Assembly: GCF_006346315.1 (NCBI RefSeq)
Contig: NZ_VDMR01000004.1
Location: 186,001-250,000, forward strand
Direction of reading: 5' to 3'
Origin: Nocardioides litoris
Lineage (GTDB): Bacteria > Actinomycetota > Actinomycetes > Propionibacteriales > Nocardioidaceae
Length of the DNA: 64,000 bases
Shown: in pieces, positions 16,962 to 25,807 of the stretch
Numbering within the stretch: the stretch's first letter is position 1
How the letters are laid out: every line of letters starts with the position of its first letter
Notes under the pieces: model-generated
The model's database searches: none
What the model was told of the DNA's origin: nothing
Seen by the model: only the letters and a program-made list of their open reading frames with translations
Program-made: the position numbers and the translations under genes

Positions 16962-17487
16962 CACGGTGGTCGAGGGGCGTCCTGGGGAGGCCACGGTGGT
17001 CGAGGGGGGCCGGGGAGCCCACGGTGGTCGGAGGGGGCGTCTTGGGGGAGTCCTTGGTGGTCGAGGGAGGCGCCCTGGCGCCTGGCTCGAGGCCACTGAC
17101 TGGCCTCGGTCGCCTGGCCTGATCGGCTGCGGTCGTGTGGTCTCGAGACGGTTGCCTGCGCAACCTCCTCGACCACCGTGTGGTTCGGCCGTGTCGCTGC
17201 ACCGTGCTGGCCTCGGTCGCCTGGCCTGATCGGTTGCGGTCGTGCGGTCTCGAGACGGTTGCCGGCGCAACCTCCTCGACCACCGTCTGGTTCGGCCGTG
17301 CCGCTGCACCGTGCTGGCCTCGGTCGCCTGGCCTGATCGGTTGCGGCCGTGCGGTCTCGAGACGGTTGCCAGCGCAATCTCCTCGACCACCGTGGGGCCC
17401 GGCGGCGCTGCACGGTGGTCGAGCAAGGGGTCGGTCGCGGTTGCGCGATCTCGAGACGGTGGCCAGAGCAACCTCCTCGACCACCGG
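16962..17487 (+). repeat. Family A palindromic elements, third cluster with 107-bp tandem unit
   Basis: Three half-copies of the CACGGTGGTCGAGG arm lie at about 16962, 16992 and 17019, then a forward copy at 17054-17096, and reverse copies at 17137-17179, 17244-17286, 17351-17393 and about 17447-17486. The first three reverse copies are spaced exactly 107 bp apart because the element and its flank are tandemly repeated. Inner stems are GGTTGC/GCAACC with variable 4-base loops; one copy has a G-T wobble pair and the last has a mismatch. An isolated fragment of the arm occurs at about 17411. The cluster fills the gap before the photolyase-like gene. Confidence 0.88.
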
Positions 17488-17550
17488 GCGCCACGTCGGC
17501 GGCGGTGCGGACGCCCGGAGGGGTGGCCCCCCGCCTGCGACGCTGGAGTG

Positions 17551-18777
17551 GTGCCCGTCCTCCCCGCCCCGCCGGCCCCGAGCAGCGGCGCGAGCGCCGA
17601 CGACGTCGTGGCCTGGGTGCGCGAGCACCTGGGCGACCTGGCCCGCGAGGGCGCCGACGGCGTGCGTCCCGGCGTGGTGCGCGGCGGACAGGCCGCGGCC
17701 GACGCCGCGCTGGCCGGGCTTGACATCGGCGGCTACGCCCGCTCCCGCAGCACCGTGCTGCCCGAGTCGCGGCGCGGGGCGACCCGCATGTCGCCGTACA
17801 TCCGGCACGGGCTGCTGACCCTGCCCGAGGTCTGGGACGCGGTGGCCGACGCGCCGGGCGGCGACAAGAAGCGCTACCGCGACGAGCTGCTCTGGCAGGA
17901 GTACGCGCGCCACCTCTACGCCCGCACCGGTACGGCGCTCGGCTGGTCGCTGCGCCGCGAGCAGCCGCGCCCGGAGCCGTGGCCCGAGCCGCTGCGCCGC
18001 GACATGGCCTGCAACGACTTCCTGGTCACCTCGCTCACCGAGGACGGGTGGCTGGTCAACCAGACGCGGATGTGGCTGGCCTCGCAGTGGTCGGTGCGCG
18101 CCGGCGGGCAGTGGCGGGCGGGCGAGGACGCGATGTTCGCGCACCTGCTCGACGGCTCCCGCGCGGCCAACCGCCTCGGCTGGCAGTGGACGATCGGCAC
18201 GGGCAGCGGCAAGCCCTACGGGTTCAGCCGCTGGCAGGTCGAGAAGCGTGCCCCCGCGCTGTGCCAGGGCTGCGCGCTCCGCGACGCCTGCCCGATCCAG
18301 GACTGGCCGGAGGCCGAGCCCGGCCCGTGGCTCGACGACCAGCCCGACCTCGGCAAGGCGCCCGTGCCCGGCGGCCCCGACGAGGTCGAGGGCTCCGGCG
18401 GCGAGGTCGTGTGGCTGACCGCCGAGTCGCTCGGCACCGGCGACCCCGCGCTGGCCGCCGACCCCGACCGACCTGCCGTCTTCTGCTTCGACGATCCGCT
18501 GCTGCGGCGCCTGGAGCTCTCGGGCAAGCGGCTGGTGTTCCTGGCCGAGTGCCTCGGCGACCTCGCGGCCGAGCGTGACGTCGAGGTGCGCCGGGGGGCC
18601 GTCGCCACCGAGCTGGCCGGCCGTCCGCTCGCGTCGACGTACGCGCCGGTGCCGGGGTGGGGCCGCCACCGCGAGCAGCTCGACGTCGTCGAGGTGCACC
18701 CCTGGCCCTGGTTGGTGCGGCCGCGGACGGCGTCGGTGCGGTCGTTCAGCGCGTGGCGCAAGTCGTCCGGCCGCTAG
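17551..18777 (+). CDS. Photolyase/cryptochrome-like flavoprotein with swapped domain order
   Basis: Residues about 40-255 of this 408-residue protein match the C-terminal FAD-binding domain of photolyases: RMSPYIRHGLLTLPEVW, LLWQEYARHLY, GWLVNQTRMWLASQW and DGSRAANRLGWQWTIGTGSG. Cys154, Cys238, Cys241 and Cys247 are placed much like the [4Fe-4S] ligands of Fe-S bacterial cryptochromes/photolyases. Residues about 285-400 look like the N-terminal antenna domain (VVWLTAESLGTGDPAL, then PAVFCFDDPLL, SGKRLVFLAECLGDLAAE, VVEVHPWPWL and a final SFSAWRK). In known photolyases that domain comes first, so this order is reversed. DNA repair or light sensing is likely but unproven. Start is GTG at 17551 or 17548. 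Confidence 0.75.
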   Translation: MPVLPAPPAPSSGASADDVVAWVREHLGDLAREGADGVRPGVVRGGQAAADAALAGLDIGGYARSRSTVLPESRRGATRMSPYIRHGLLTLPEVWDAVADAPGGDKKRYRDELLWQEYARHLYARTGTALGWSLRREQPRPEPWPEPLRRDMACNDFLVTSLTEDGWLVNQTRMWLASQWSVRAGGQWRAGEDAMFAHLLDGSRAANRLGWQWTIGTGSGKPYGFSRWQVEKRAPALCQGCALRDACPIQDWPEAEPGPWLDDQPDLGKAPVPGGPDEVEGSGGEVVWLTAESLGTGDPALAADPDRPAVFCFDDPLLRRLELSGKRLVFLAECLGDLAAERDVEVRRGAVATELAGRPLASTYAPVPGWGRHREQLDVVEVHPWPWLVRPRTASVRSFSAWRKSSGR

Positions 18778-18792
18778 ACCCGACCGGCCCGG

Positions 18793-19155
18793 TCAGCCGT
18801 TCATCCGCGAGCGCCAGTCGAGCGGCACCCGGCCGCGGGGCCCGGGCGCCGGCTGGTCCTCGGGGTGCGCCGTCGGCGGGGCGAGCTCGAGACCCTCGGG
18901 CACGTCGGCGTCCTCGCCGGTGGTGAAGTCCCAGAACCAGTCCTCACCGGGCTCGTAGCTCTGCATCACCGGGTGGCCGGTCGCCCGGTGGTGCGCCGAG
19001 GCGTGCTGGGCGGGGGAGGAGTCGCAGCACCCGACGTGCCCGCACTGGGCGCACCGGCGCAGGTGCACCCACCACCCGCCCGCGGCGTCGCAGTCCGCGC
19101 ATCCGGGCCCGCTGGGAGGGGCCGTGGGGTCGATGCCGTCGTGTGCGAGGTCCAC
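18793..19155 (-). CDS. UBP-type zinc-finger protein
   Basis: This 120-residue protein contains a ubiquitin-protease-type zinc finger: CADCDAAGGWWVHLRRCAQC, then GCCDSS and HASAHHRATGHPVMQSYEPG, supplying the Cys and His ligands. In eukaryotes the fold binds the ubiquitin C-terminus; in actinobacteria it is a stand-alone small protein of unknown role. WFWDFTTGE and a basic tail (PLDWRSRMNG) complete it. The GTG start at 19155 is the nearest one that keeps the whole finger. It is tail-to-tail with the photolyase-like gene and divergent from the VOC gene. Confidence 0.8.
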   Translation of the reverse strand: MDLAHDGIDPTAPPSGPGCADCDAAGGWWVHLRRCAQCGHVGCCDSSPAQHASAHHRATGHPVMQSYEPGEDWFWDFTTGEDADVPEGLELAPPTAHPEDQPAPGPRGRVPLDWRSRMNG

Positions 19156-19248
19156 CCGGCCAGCCTGCCACCCCGAGCCCGCGCGTGGGGACCGTCGTCC
19201 CCCCGACGAGGGGTGACCGGGGGGCCGCGCTCTGGCAGGGTCGCGAGC

Positions 19249-19665
19249 GTGGACCAGCGGATCAGCTTCGTCACGCTCGCCGTGCGCGACCTCGAGGCCA
19301 CCCGCCGGTTCTACCTCGACGGGCTCGGCTGGACCGAGGACGTGCACGTGCCGGGCGACGTGAGCATGGTCCAGGTCGGCGCGCACGTCGTGCTGTCGTT
19401 GTGGGACCGCGCCGCCTTCGAGGCCGAGGTCGGCGAGGTCGCCGCCGGTCCGGGCGCCGCGCCGTTCACCCTGGCCCACAACGTCGCGACGCGCGAGGAG
19501 GTCGACGCGGCCCTCGCCCAGGCGCGCGCCGCGGGGGCCGCGGTCGTCTCGGACGCCGAGGAGCGGGCCTGGGGCGGCTACACGGGGTACTTCGCCGACC
19601 CCGACGGACATCGCTGGGAGATCGCCTGGAACCCCCAGGACATCGGACGGAAGGTGCTGCCATGA
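19249..19665 (+). CDS. VOC-family (glyoxalase-like) protein
   Basis: This 138-residue protein starts ISFVTLAVRDLEATRRFYLDGLGW, the standard opening of a glyoxalase/dioxygenase-type VOC module, and ends GGYTGYFADPDGHRWEIAWNP, which supplies the last metal-ligand strand (His and Glu). It lacks features that would name the substrate. Its stop overlaps the ATG of the next gene (ATGA), placing it as the first gene of a three-gene operon of VOC-containing proteins. Confidence 0.8.
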   Translation: MDQRISFVTLAVRDLEATRRFYLDGLGWTEDVHVPGDVSMVQVGAHVVLSLWDRAAFEAEVGEVAAGPGAAPFTLAHNVATREEVDAALAQARAAGAAVVSDAEERAWGGYTGYFADPDGHRWEIAWNPQDIGRKVLP

Positions 19666-20339
19666 ACGACGACCGGAAGACCATCGGCCCCGCCGAGGTC
19701 GCGGGCGAGCTGCTCGAGGACTGGCGCTACATGCTGGGCGCGCTGCACGCCCGCTTCGCCACGGGTGACTTCGCGACCGGGCTCAGGCTCGTGCAGTCGA
19801 TCGCGGCCGCGGCCGAGGAGGCCGACCACCACCCCGACGTCGACCTGCGCTACCCCTACGTCGGCGTGCGGCTGAGCAGCCACGACGTCGGCGGCGTGAC
19901 CATGCGCGACGTGCGCCTGGCCCGCGAGATCAGCCGGCTCGCCGACGGCGTCGCCGAGGCCCGGCCCGGCGCCCTCCGGCCGGTCGAGCTCGCGCTCGAC
20001 ACCCCCGACCACACCGAGGTCGCGCCCTTCTGGGCCGCCGTCCTCGGCCGCGAGGTCCGCGACGACGACCTGAGCCCCGGCGACGACGGGCTCGGCGTGT
20101 GGTTCCAGCAGGCCCCCGAGGCCCGCGGCGAGGTCCAGCAGCGCTGGCACCTCGACGTGTACGCCGCCCCCGAGGTCGCCGAGCAGCGGGTCCAGGAGGC
20201 CCTCGCCGCCGGCGGCACCCTGGTCAGCGACGACCGGGCGCCGAGCTTCTGGGTGCTGGCCGACGCCCACGGCAACCAGGCCTGCGTGTGCACCGTGATC
20301 GGCACGACCGAGCAGGTCCCCGTCGGTGACGACGCTTGA
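19662..20339 (+). CDS. Pterin-4a-carbinolamine dehydratase fused to a VOC domain (copy 1)
   Basis: Residues about 1-105 of this 225-residue protein match pterin-4a-carbinolamine dehydratases: a first helix pair, ADHHPDVDLRYPYVGVRLSS, and SHDVGGVTMRDVRLAREIS. The catalytic HHP and SHD motifs are present. Such enzymes recycle the oxidised tetrahydropterin cofactor of aromatic amino acid hydroxylases. Residues about 110-225 form a glyoxalase-like domain (PVELALDTPDHTEVAPFWAAVLG, then RWHLDVYAAPEVAEQRVQ and FWVLADAHGNQACVC). The natural partner hydroxylase is not in the window. The gene overlaps both neighbours by 4 nt (ATGA and TTGA). Confidence 0.8.
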   Translation: MNDDRKTIGPAEVAGELLEDWRYMLGALHARFATGDFATGLRLVQSIAAAAEEADHHPDVDLRYPYVGVRLSSHDVGGVTMRDVRLAREISRLADGVAEARPGALRPVELALDTPDHTEVAPFWAAVLGREVRDDDLSPGDDGLGVWFQQAPEARGEVQQRWHLDVYAAPEVAEQRVQEALAAGGTLVSDDRAPSFWVLADAHGNQACVCTVIGTTEQVPVGDDA

Positions 20340-21013
20340 CGGCGCCTGAGGTCGACCGGCGGCTCGACGGCCACGACGTCGAGGCGGCGGGGCTGCCCGA
20401 CTGGCGGATCATGTTCTACCGCCTGCACGCCCGCTTCGAGACCGCCGACCTCGCGGCGGGGGCCCGGCTGGTCCAGGCGGTCGCCGACCTGGCCGACGGC
20501 ACCGCCCACCGCCCGGAGGTCGACCTCGCCCACGACCGCGTCGACGTACGCCTGCACAGCCCGGACGTCGGCGGGGTGACCCGGCGTGACGTCGAGCTCG
20601 CCCGCGAGGTCAGCGCGGCCGCGGAACGCTTGGGCGCGACCGCGCGCCCAGAGCGGGTGAGCGTCCTGGAGCTGGCCATCGACACCCCCGACTGGGACGA
20701 GGTCCGCGCGTTCTGGCAGGCCGTCCTCGACTTCGAGCCCGACCCCTTCTACGACGGCACCGGCGGGGAGGTCCGCGACCCCGACGGCACCATGCCGACG
20801 ATCTGGCCCCAGGCCACCGACCCGCACGAGCCACCACGGCAGCGCTGGCACCTCGACCTCCGCGTGCCGCCCGAGGTCGCCGAGGACCGTGTCTGCCGCG
20901 CCATCGCGGCCGGCGGCACCCTGGTCAGCGACGCCCGCGCTCCCGCCTTCTGGGTCCTCGCCGACGCCCAGGGCAACCGGGCCTGCATCACGACCTGGCG
21001 CGGCCGGGACTGA
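20336..21013 (+). CDS. Pterin dehydratase-like/VOC fusion (copy 2, altered active site)
   Basis: This 225-residue protein is a tandem paralogue of the preceding gene with the same two-domain plan. In the dehydratase-like half the catalytic motif HHP has become HRP (TAHRPEVDLAHDRV) and SHDVGG has become SPDVGG, so the acid-base histidines needed for the reaction are lost. The VOC half is well kept (LELAIDTPDWDEVRAFWQAVL, then PRQRWHLDLRVPPEVAEDRV). It probably acts as a binding or partner subunit rather than a dehydratase. Translation starts at a TTG that overlaps the previous stop (TTGA). Confidence 0.75.
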   Translation: MTAPEVDRRLDGHDVEAAGLPDWRIMFYRLHARFETADLAAGARLVQAVADLADGTAHRPEVDLAHDRVDVRLHSPDVGGVTRRDVELAREVSAAAERLGATARPERVSVLELAIDTPDWDEVRAFWQAVLDFEPDPFYDGTGGEVRDPDGTMPTIWPQATDPHEPPRQRWHLDLRVPPEVAEDRVCRAIAAGGTLVSDARAPAFWVLADAQGNRACITTWRGRD

Positions 21014-21029
21014 TCGCCCCCACCGGGCA

Positions 21030-21119
21030 GAATCTCCGGTTAACCGGAGGATCTCCCACTCCTGGGGGGAAGTTCCCCACCAGAAGTGGCAGTTTCTCCG
21101 CTTAACTGGAGAAACTGCC
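21030..21119 (+). repeat. Family B palindromic repeat pair (TTAA-centred)
   Basis: A perfect 16-bp palindrome, CTCCGGTTAACCGGAG, occupies 21034-21049. A second inverted repeat spans 21088-21119 with 12-bp perfect arms GGCAGTTTCTCC/GGAGAAACTGCC. Between them lie CTCCCACTCCTGG and CCAGAAGTGG, which recur in the same order at 34.5-34.7 kb. The pair sits between the copy 2 fusion gene and the ilvB promoter. The second hairpin could end transcription from the upstream operon, though it lacks a T-run. Confidence 0.8.
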
Positions 21120-21198
21120 GACCAGCCACATGCTGGGACCGTCATCCCACGATGTGGGACCGTGCCACACTCGTCTGCGGGTCCGAGGGACGGGCGGC

Positions 21199-21204
21199 TA
21201 CGGT
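21199..21204 (+). promoter_or_regulatory. Candidate -10 box of the ilvB leader
   Basis: TACGGT fits TANNNT and ends 6 nt before the leader-peptide ATG at 21211, so the mRNA probably begins with the leader start codon. No clear -35 element is seen. Confidence 0.5.
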
Positions 21205-21210
21205 GGTGCC

Positions 21211-21252
21211 ATGCGTGAGCACCTCCTCGTACGCGTACGACGCGCCGGCTGA
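21211..21252 (+). CDS. ilvB leader peptide (MREHLLVRVRRAG)
   Basis: This 13-codon open frame lies just upstream of an intrinsic terminator and has Leu-Leu-Val-Arg-Val at codons 5-9, using CTC CTC GTA and GTA. Leader peptides rich in branched-chain codons govern attenuation of ilvB operons in other actinobacteria such as Corynebacterium. Stalling of the ribosome at these codons when charged tRNA is scarce would alter folding of the RNA between 21239 and 21296. The TCGTACGCGTACGA palindrome at 21227-21240 overlaps the Val codons. Confidence 0.7.
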   Translation: MREHLLVRVRRAG

Positions 21253-21302
21253 CCCCAGCCGAGCGCGTCACCCCTCGTAGCCCGACGGCCGAGGGGTTTT
21301 TT
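21239..21302 (+). terminator. Transcription attenuator of ilvBNC
   Basis: Two hairpins follow the leader codons. The first pairs GACGCGCCGGCT (21239-21250) with AGCCG and GCGCGTC (21257-21269) with a single bulged A, and spans the leader stop codon. The second pairs CCCCTCG (21271-21277) with CGAGGGG (21290-21296) and is followed by six T residues, a classic intrinsic terminator. It lies 45 bp before the ilvB start. The post-terminator string TTTTTTGTTGCC is also found at the cimA attenuator. Confidence 0.75.
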
Positions 21303-21346
21303 GTTGCCACGAGGACGGACGAGGGAACCACGGAGGACGAGGACAG

Positions 21347-23122
21347 ATGAGCACCGACAGCAGCACCGGCAGCACCCACGGTTCCGGCAGCATCACCGGC
21401 GCGCAGAGCCTGGTCAGGTCCTTGGAGGCCGCAGGCGCCGAGACGATCTTCGGCATCCCGGGCGGGACGATCCTGCCGTCCTACGACCCCCTCATGGACT
21501 CCTCGATCCGGCACATCCTGGTGCGCCACGAGCAGGGTGCGGGCCACGCCGCCCAGGGGTACGCCGCGGCGACCGGCAAGGTCGGGGTCTGCATGGCGAC
21601 GTCCGGGCCCGGCGCGACCAACCTCGTGACGCCGCTGGCCGACGCCCACATGGACTCGGTGCCGCTGGTCGCGGTCACCGGCCAGGTCTCGGCGGCGATG
21701 ATCGGCACCGACGCCTTCCAGGAGGCCGACATCCGCGGCATCTCGATGCCGATCACCAAGCACAACTACCTCGTCACCGACCCCGACGACATCCCGCGCA
21801 CCATCGCCGAGGCCTTCCACATCGCCTCGACCGGTCGCCCGGGCCCCGTCCTCGTCGACATCGCCAAGTCGGCCCAGCAGGCGATGACCACCTTCCGGTG
21901 GCCGACCGAGCTGCAGCTGCCCGGCTACCGCCCGGTGACCCGCCCGCACGCCAAGCAGATCCGCGAGGCCACCCGGCTCGTCCTCGAGGCCCGCAAGCCC
22001 GTGCTGTACGTCGGCGGCGGCACGATCCGCTCCGGCGCCTCGCGCGAGCTGCTGGCCCTGGCCGAGCTCACCGGCATGCCGGTCGTGACCACGCTGATGG
22101 CGCTGGGCGCGTTCCCCGACAGCCACCCGCAGCACCTGGGCATGCCGGGCATGCACGGCACCGTGGCCGCGGTCGCGGGCCTGCAGAGGAGCGACCTCAT
22201 CATCAGCCTGGGGGCCCGGTTCGACGACCGCGTCACCGGCAACCTCGACTCCTTCGCCCCCGGCGCCAAGGTCATCCACGCCGACATCGACCCGGCCGAG
22301 ATCGGCAAGAACCGCCACGCCGACGTCCCGATCGTGGGCGACGTCCGCGAGGTGCTCGTCGAGCTGACCGCGGCCCTGCGCGAGGCCTCCGACGCCGGCC
22401 ACACCGGCGACTACGAGGGCTGGGTGGCCTACCTGGCCGACCTCAAGTCGCGCTACCCGCTCGGCTACGACGCGCCCGTCGACGGCGGCCTCGCCCCGCA
22501 GTACGTCCTCGAGCGCCTCGGCGCGATCGCCGGGCCCGAGTCGATCTACTGCGCCGGGGTCGGCCAGCACCAGATGTGGGCCGCGCACTACGTGAAGTAC
22601 GAGCGGCCGCGCACCTGGATCAACTCCGGCGGCCTCGGCACGATGGGGTACGCCGTCCCCTCGGCCATGGGCGCCAAGGTCGGCATGCCCGACACCACGG
22701 TGTGGGCGGTCGACGGCGACGGCTGCTTCCAGATGACCAACCAGGAGCTCGCCACCTGCGCGATCAACGACATCCCGATCAAGGTCGCGATCATCAACAA
22801 CGAGTCGCTCGGCATGGTGCGGCAGTGGCAGACGTTGTTCTACAACGAGCGCTACTCCAACACCGACCTGCACTCCAAGCGCATCCCCGACTTCGTCAAG
22901 CTGGCCGACGCCTACGGCTGCGTGGGCCTGGCCTGCGAGTCGCCGGGTGACGTCGACGCCACCATCCGCAAGGCGATGGAGGTCGACGACGTGCCGGTCG
23001 TGGTCGACTTCCGCGTCCACCGCGACGCGATGGTGTGGCCGATGGTGGCCGCCGGCACCAGCAACGACGAGATCAAGTACGCCCGCGACCTGGCCCCCGA
23101 GTGGGACGACCAGGACCTCTGA
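21347..23122 (+). CDS. ilvB: Acetolactate synthase large (catalytic) subunit
   Basis: This 591-residue ThDP enzyme condenses two pyruvates to acetolactate, or pyruvate with 2-oxobutyrate to acetohydroxybutyrate, the first common step of valine/leucine and isoleucine synthesis. The activating Glu is in [15 protein letters not shown], the glycine-rich start is [16 protein letters not shown], and the ThDP/Mg motif is [16 protein letters not shown] ending in [22 protein letters not shown] is also typical. ATG at 21347 follows GGAGGACGAGGACAG. It heads the ilvBNC operon and is controlled by the leader and attenuator upstream. Confidence 0.96.
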   Translation: MSTDSSTGSTHGSGSITGAQSLVRSLEAAGAETIFGIPGGTILPSYDPLMDSSIRHILVRHEQGAGHAAQGYAAATGKVGVCMATSGPGATNLVTPLADAHMDSVPLVAVTGQVSAAMIGTDAFQEADIRGISMPITKHNYLVTDPDDIPRTIAEAFHIASTGRPGPVLVDIAKSAQQAMTTFRWPTELQLPGYRPVTRPHAKQIREATRLVLEARKPVLYVGGGTIRSGASRELLALAELTGMPVVTTLMALGAFPDSHPQHLGMPGMHGTVAAVAGLQRSDLIISLGARFDDRVTGNLDSFAPGAKVIHADIDPAEIGKNRHADVPIVGDVREVLVELTAALREASDAGHTGDYEGWVAYLADLKSRYPLGYDAPVDGGLAPQYVLERLGAIAGPESIYCAGVGQHQMWAAHYVKYERPRTWINSGGLGTMGYAVPSAMGAKVGMPDTTVWAVDGDGCFQMTNQELATCAINDIPIKVAIINNESLGMVRQWQTLFYNERYSNTDLHSKRIPDFVKLADAYGCVGLACESPGDVDATIRKAMEVDDVPVVVDFRVHRDAMVWPMVAAGTSNDEIKYARDLAPEWDDQDL

Positions 23123-23132
23123 GAGGACCCCG

Positions 23133-23687
23133 ATGAGCCAGACCAGCCGTCACACCCTGTCGGTCCTCGTCGAGGACAAGCCCGGTGTGCTCGCCCGCAT
23201 CGCCGGCCTGTTCAGCCGCCGCGGGTTCAACATCGAGTCCCTCGCGGTCGGCCCGACCGAGCACCCGGAGATCTCGCGGATGACCATCGTGGTCGCCGTC
23301 TCCGGCATCCCGCTCGAGCAGGTCACCAAGCAGCTCAACAAGCTGGTCGAGGTCATCAAGATCGTCGAGCTCGACCCGGTGGCCTCGGTCAACCGCGAGC
23401 TCGTGCTCGTCAAGGTCGCCGCGTCGACCGAGACCCGCGGCCAGGTGCTCGACACCGTGCAGCTGTTCCGGGCCAAGGTCATCGACGTCGCGCCCGACGC
23501 CGTGACCATCCAGATCACCGGCAACGCCGGCAAGATCGCCGACTTCCTGGCCGTGCTGCAGCCCTTCGGCATCCGCGAGCTCGTCCAGTCCGGCCAGGTC
23601 GCGATCGGCCGCGGCTCCCGCTCGATCTCCGAGCGCTCGCTGCGCCCGGTCTCGATCCCGGTCCCGCCTGCGCCCGTCGCGGGCTGA
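23133..23687 (+). CDS. ilvN: Acetolactate synthase small (regulatory) subunit
   Basis: This 184-residue protein has an N-terminal ACT domain (HTLSVLVEDKPGVLARIAGL, then FSRRGFNIESLAVGPTE) that binds valine for feedback inhibition, and the C-terminal half that activates the large subunit (VIDVAPDAVTIQITGNAGKI, then LQPFGIRELVQSGQVAI). It begins 10 nt after ilvB with a GAGAGGA ribosome binding site. A short Pro-rich tail (SIPVPPAPVAG) ends it. Confidence 0.95.
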   Translation: MSQTSRHTLSVLVEDKPGVLARIAGLFSRRGFNIESLAVGPTEHPEISRMTIVVAVSGIPLEQVTKQLNKLVEVIKIVELDPVASVNRELVLVKVAASTETRGQVLDTVQLFRAKVIDVAPDAVTIQITGNAGKIADFLAVLQPFGIRELVQSGQVAIGRGSRSISERSLRPVSIPVPPAPVAG

Positions 23688-24755
<1,068 letters not shown>

Positions 24756-24758
24756 CCG

Positions 24759-24873
24759 GATGGTCGCCTACGGCCGCCCGGGCTCGCGGCCGCCGGAGCC
24801 TGGCAGCGGCTGCCGCGACCTGGCCATCGGCCGCCGAGACCCAGGGGCGGCCCCGGCTCCGTGCGCGCCGTGG
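24759..24873 (+). repeat. Family C dispersed repeat, copy 1
   Basis: This 115-bp block starts GATGGTCGCCTACGG three bases after the ilvC stop, contains CCTGGCAGCGGCTGCCGC (with the GGCAGC/GCTGCC palindrome) and ends GGCTCCGTGCGCGCCGTG. A block of almost the same length and landmarks lies at 47532-47647, also three bases after a stop codon. Similarity outside the landmarks is moderate and was judged by eye. Confidence 0.45.
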
Positions 24874-24927
24874 TCGGCCTGGGCGGGTGGTCGGGGCGCC
24901 GTGCTGCTGGTGCAGGACAACGCGCAC

Positions 24928-24959
24928 GCTGACCCGTCGTGGATCCACGGCGGGTCAGC
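24928..24959. terminator. Bidirectional terminator-like stem between ilvC and ABC genes
   Basis: GCTGACCCG at 24928-24936 pairs with CGGGTCAGC at 24951-24959, and the interior CGTGGATCCACG (24938-24949) is itself a palindrome, giving one long stem with a single mismatch. It stands between the convergent ilvC and ABC permease genes. There is no T-run, as is common for stems at convergent actinobacterial gene ends. Confidence 0.65.
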
Positions 24960-24970
24960 GTCGTCGTCGG

Positions 24971-25807
24971 CTACTTCACCTCGGAGCGGACCACCATGCG
25001 CAGGCCGACGGCGAGGGGGAGGACCAGCCAGAGCAGGCCGGAGGTGCCGAGCTGGGCCCACTGCTCGGCCGACGGCACGCCGTCGTAGAGCGAGGTCTGG
25101 CTGAAGTTGAAGTCCACCCACGGCTGCAGGTCGGCGAACCACGGCTGGGACGCGGCGAGCAGGGCGGTCAGGCCGGCCAGCACGAAGCCGTAGACGAAGT
25201 AGGCCACGATCGCGGCCGGCGAGCTGCGCAGCAGCACCCCGAGCATGAACCCGACGAGCAGGCCCAGCACGTTGGCCAGCACGATGAGACCGAGCTCGGT
25301 GACCGAGACGTCCCAGGTCGCGTCGACCCCGGCGATCGCGCTGCCGACGAGGTTGCCGAGCGCGCCGACGGCCGCGGCGACCGCGATGGAGACCACGCCC
25401 ACGGCGACCGCGCAGACCAGCTTCGCGCTGATGACCCGCCCGCGCTGCGGGACGAAGGTGAACGTCGCGAGCCCGGTGCGCTGGCTCCACTCGCTGGTGA
25501 CCGAGAGGATCGCAATGACCGGCAGGACCACCGACATGGGGATGCCGACGGCCGAGGCGAACGTCTCGTAGGTGAGCTCGCTGTCGGGGGCGAAGGCGAT
25601 GACGGCGGCCGTCGCCAGCAGCGACAGGAAGCCGATGCTGGCCAGCAGCCACAGGCCCGAGCGGGTGTCGAACATCTTGCGCAGCTCGACCGAGACGACC
25701 CGCGCGAACGGGATCGGCGGGTACGCCGGCCGTGCGGCCGATGGGGCGTCGTGCGCCCCCGGGGCGGAGGTCGAGGTGGGGACGGGGGTGGGGGTGGTGG
25801 TGCTCAT
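24971..25807 (-). CDS. ABC-2 type transporter permease
   Basis: This 278-residue membrane protein has a Pro/Thr-rich cytoplasmic head, the segment FARVVSVELRKMFDTRSGLWLL typical of ABC-2 permeases of the NatB/ABC-2 subfamily, and six transmembrane helices. VTSEWSQRTGLATFTFVPQRGRV is the conserved cytoplasmic loop after helix 2. It pairs with the ATPase gene through an ATGA overlap. The exported substrate is not evident; antimicrobial peptide export or resistance is a frequent role. Confidence 0.85.
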   Translation of the reverse strand: MSTTTPTPVPTSTSAPGAHDAPSAARPAYPPIPFARVVSVELRKMFDTRSGLWLLASIGFLSLLATAAVIAFAPDSELTYETFASAVGIPMSVVLPVIAILSVTSEWSQRTGLATFTFVPQRGRVISAKLVCAVAVGVVSIAVAAAVGALGNLVGSAIAGVDATWDVSVTELGLIVLANVLGLLVGFMLGVLLRSSPAAIVAYFVYGFVLAGLTALLAASQPWFADLQPWVDFNFSQTSLYDGVPSAEQWAQLGTSGLLWLVLPLAVGLRMVVRSEVK

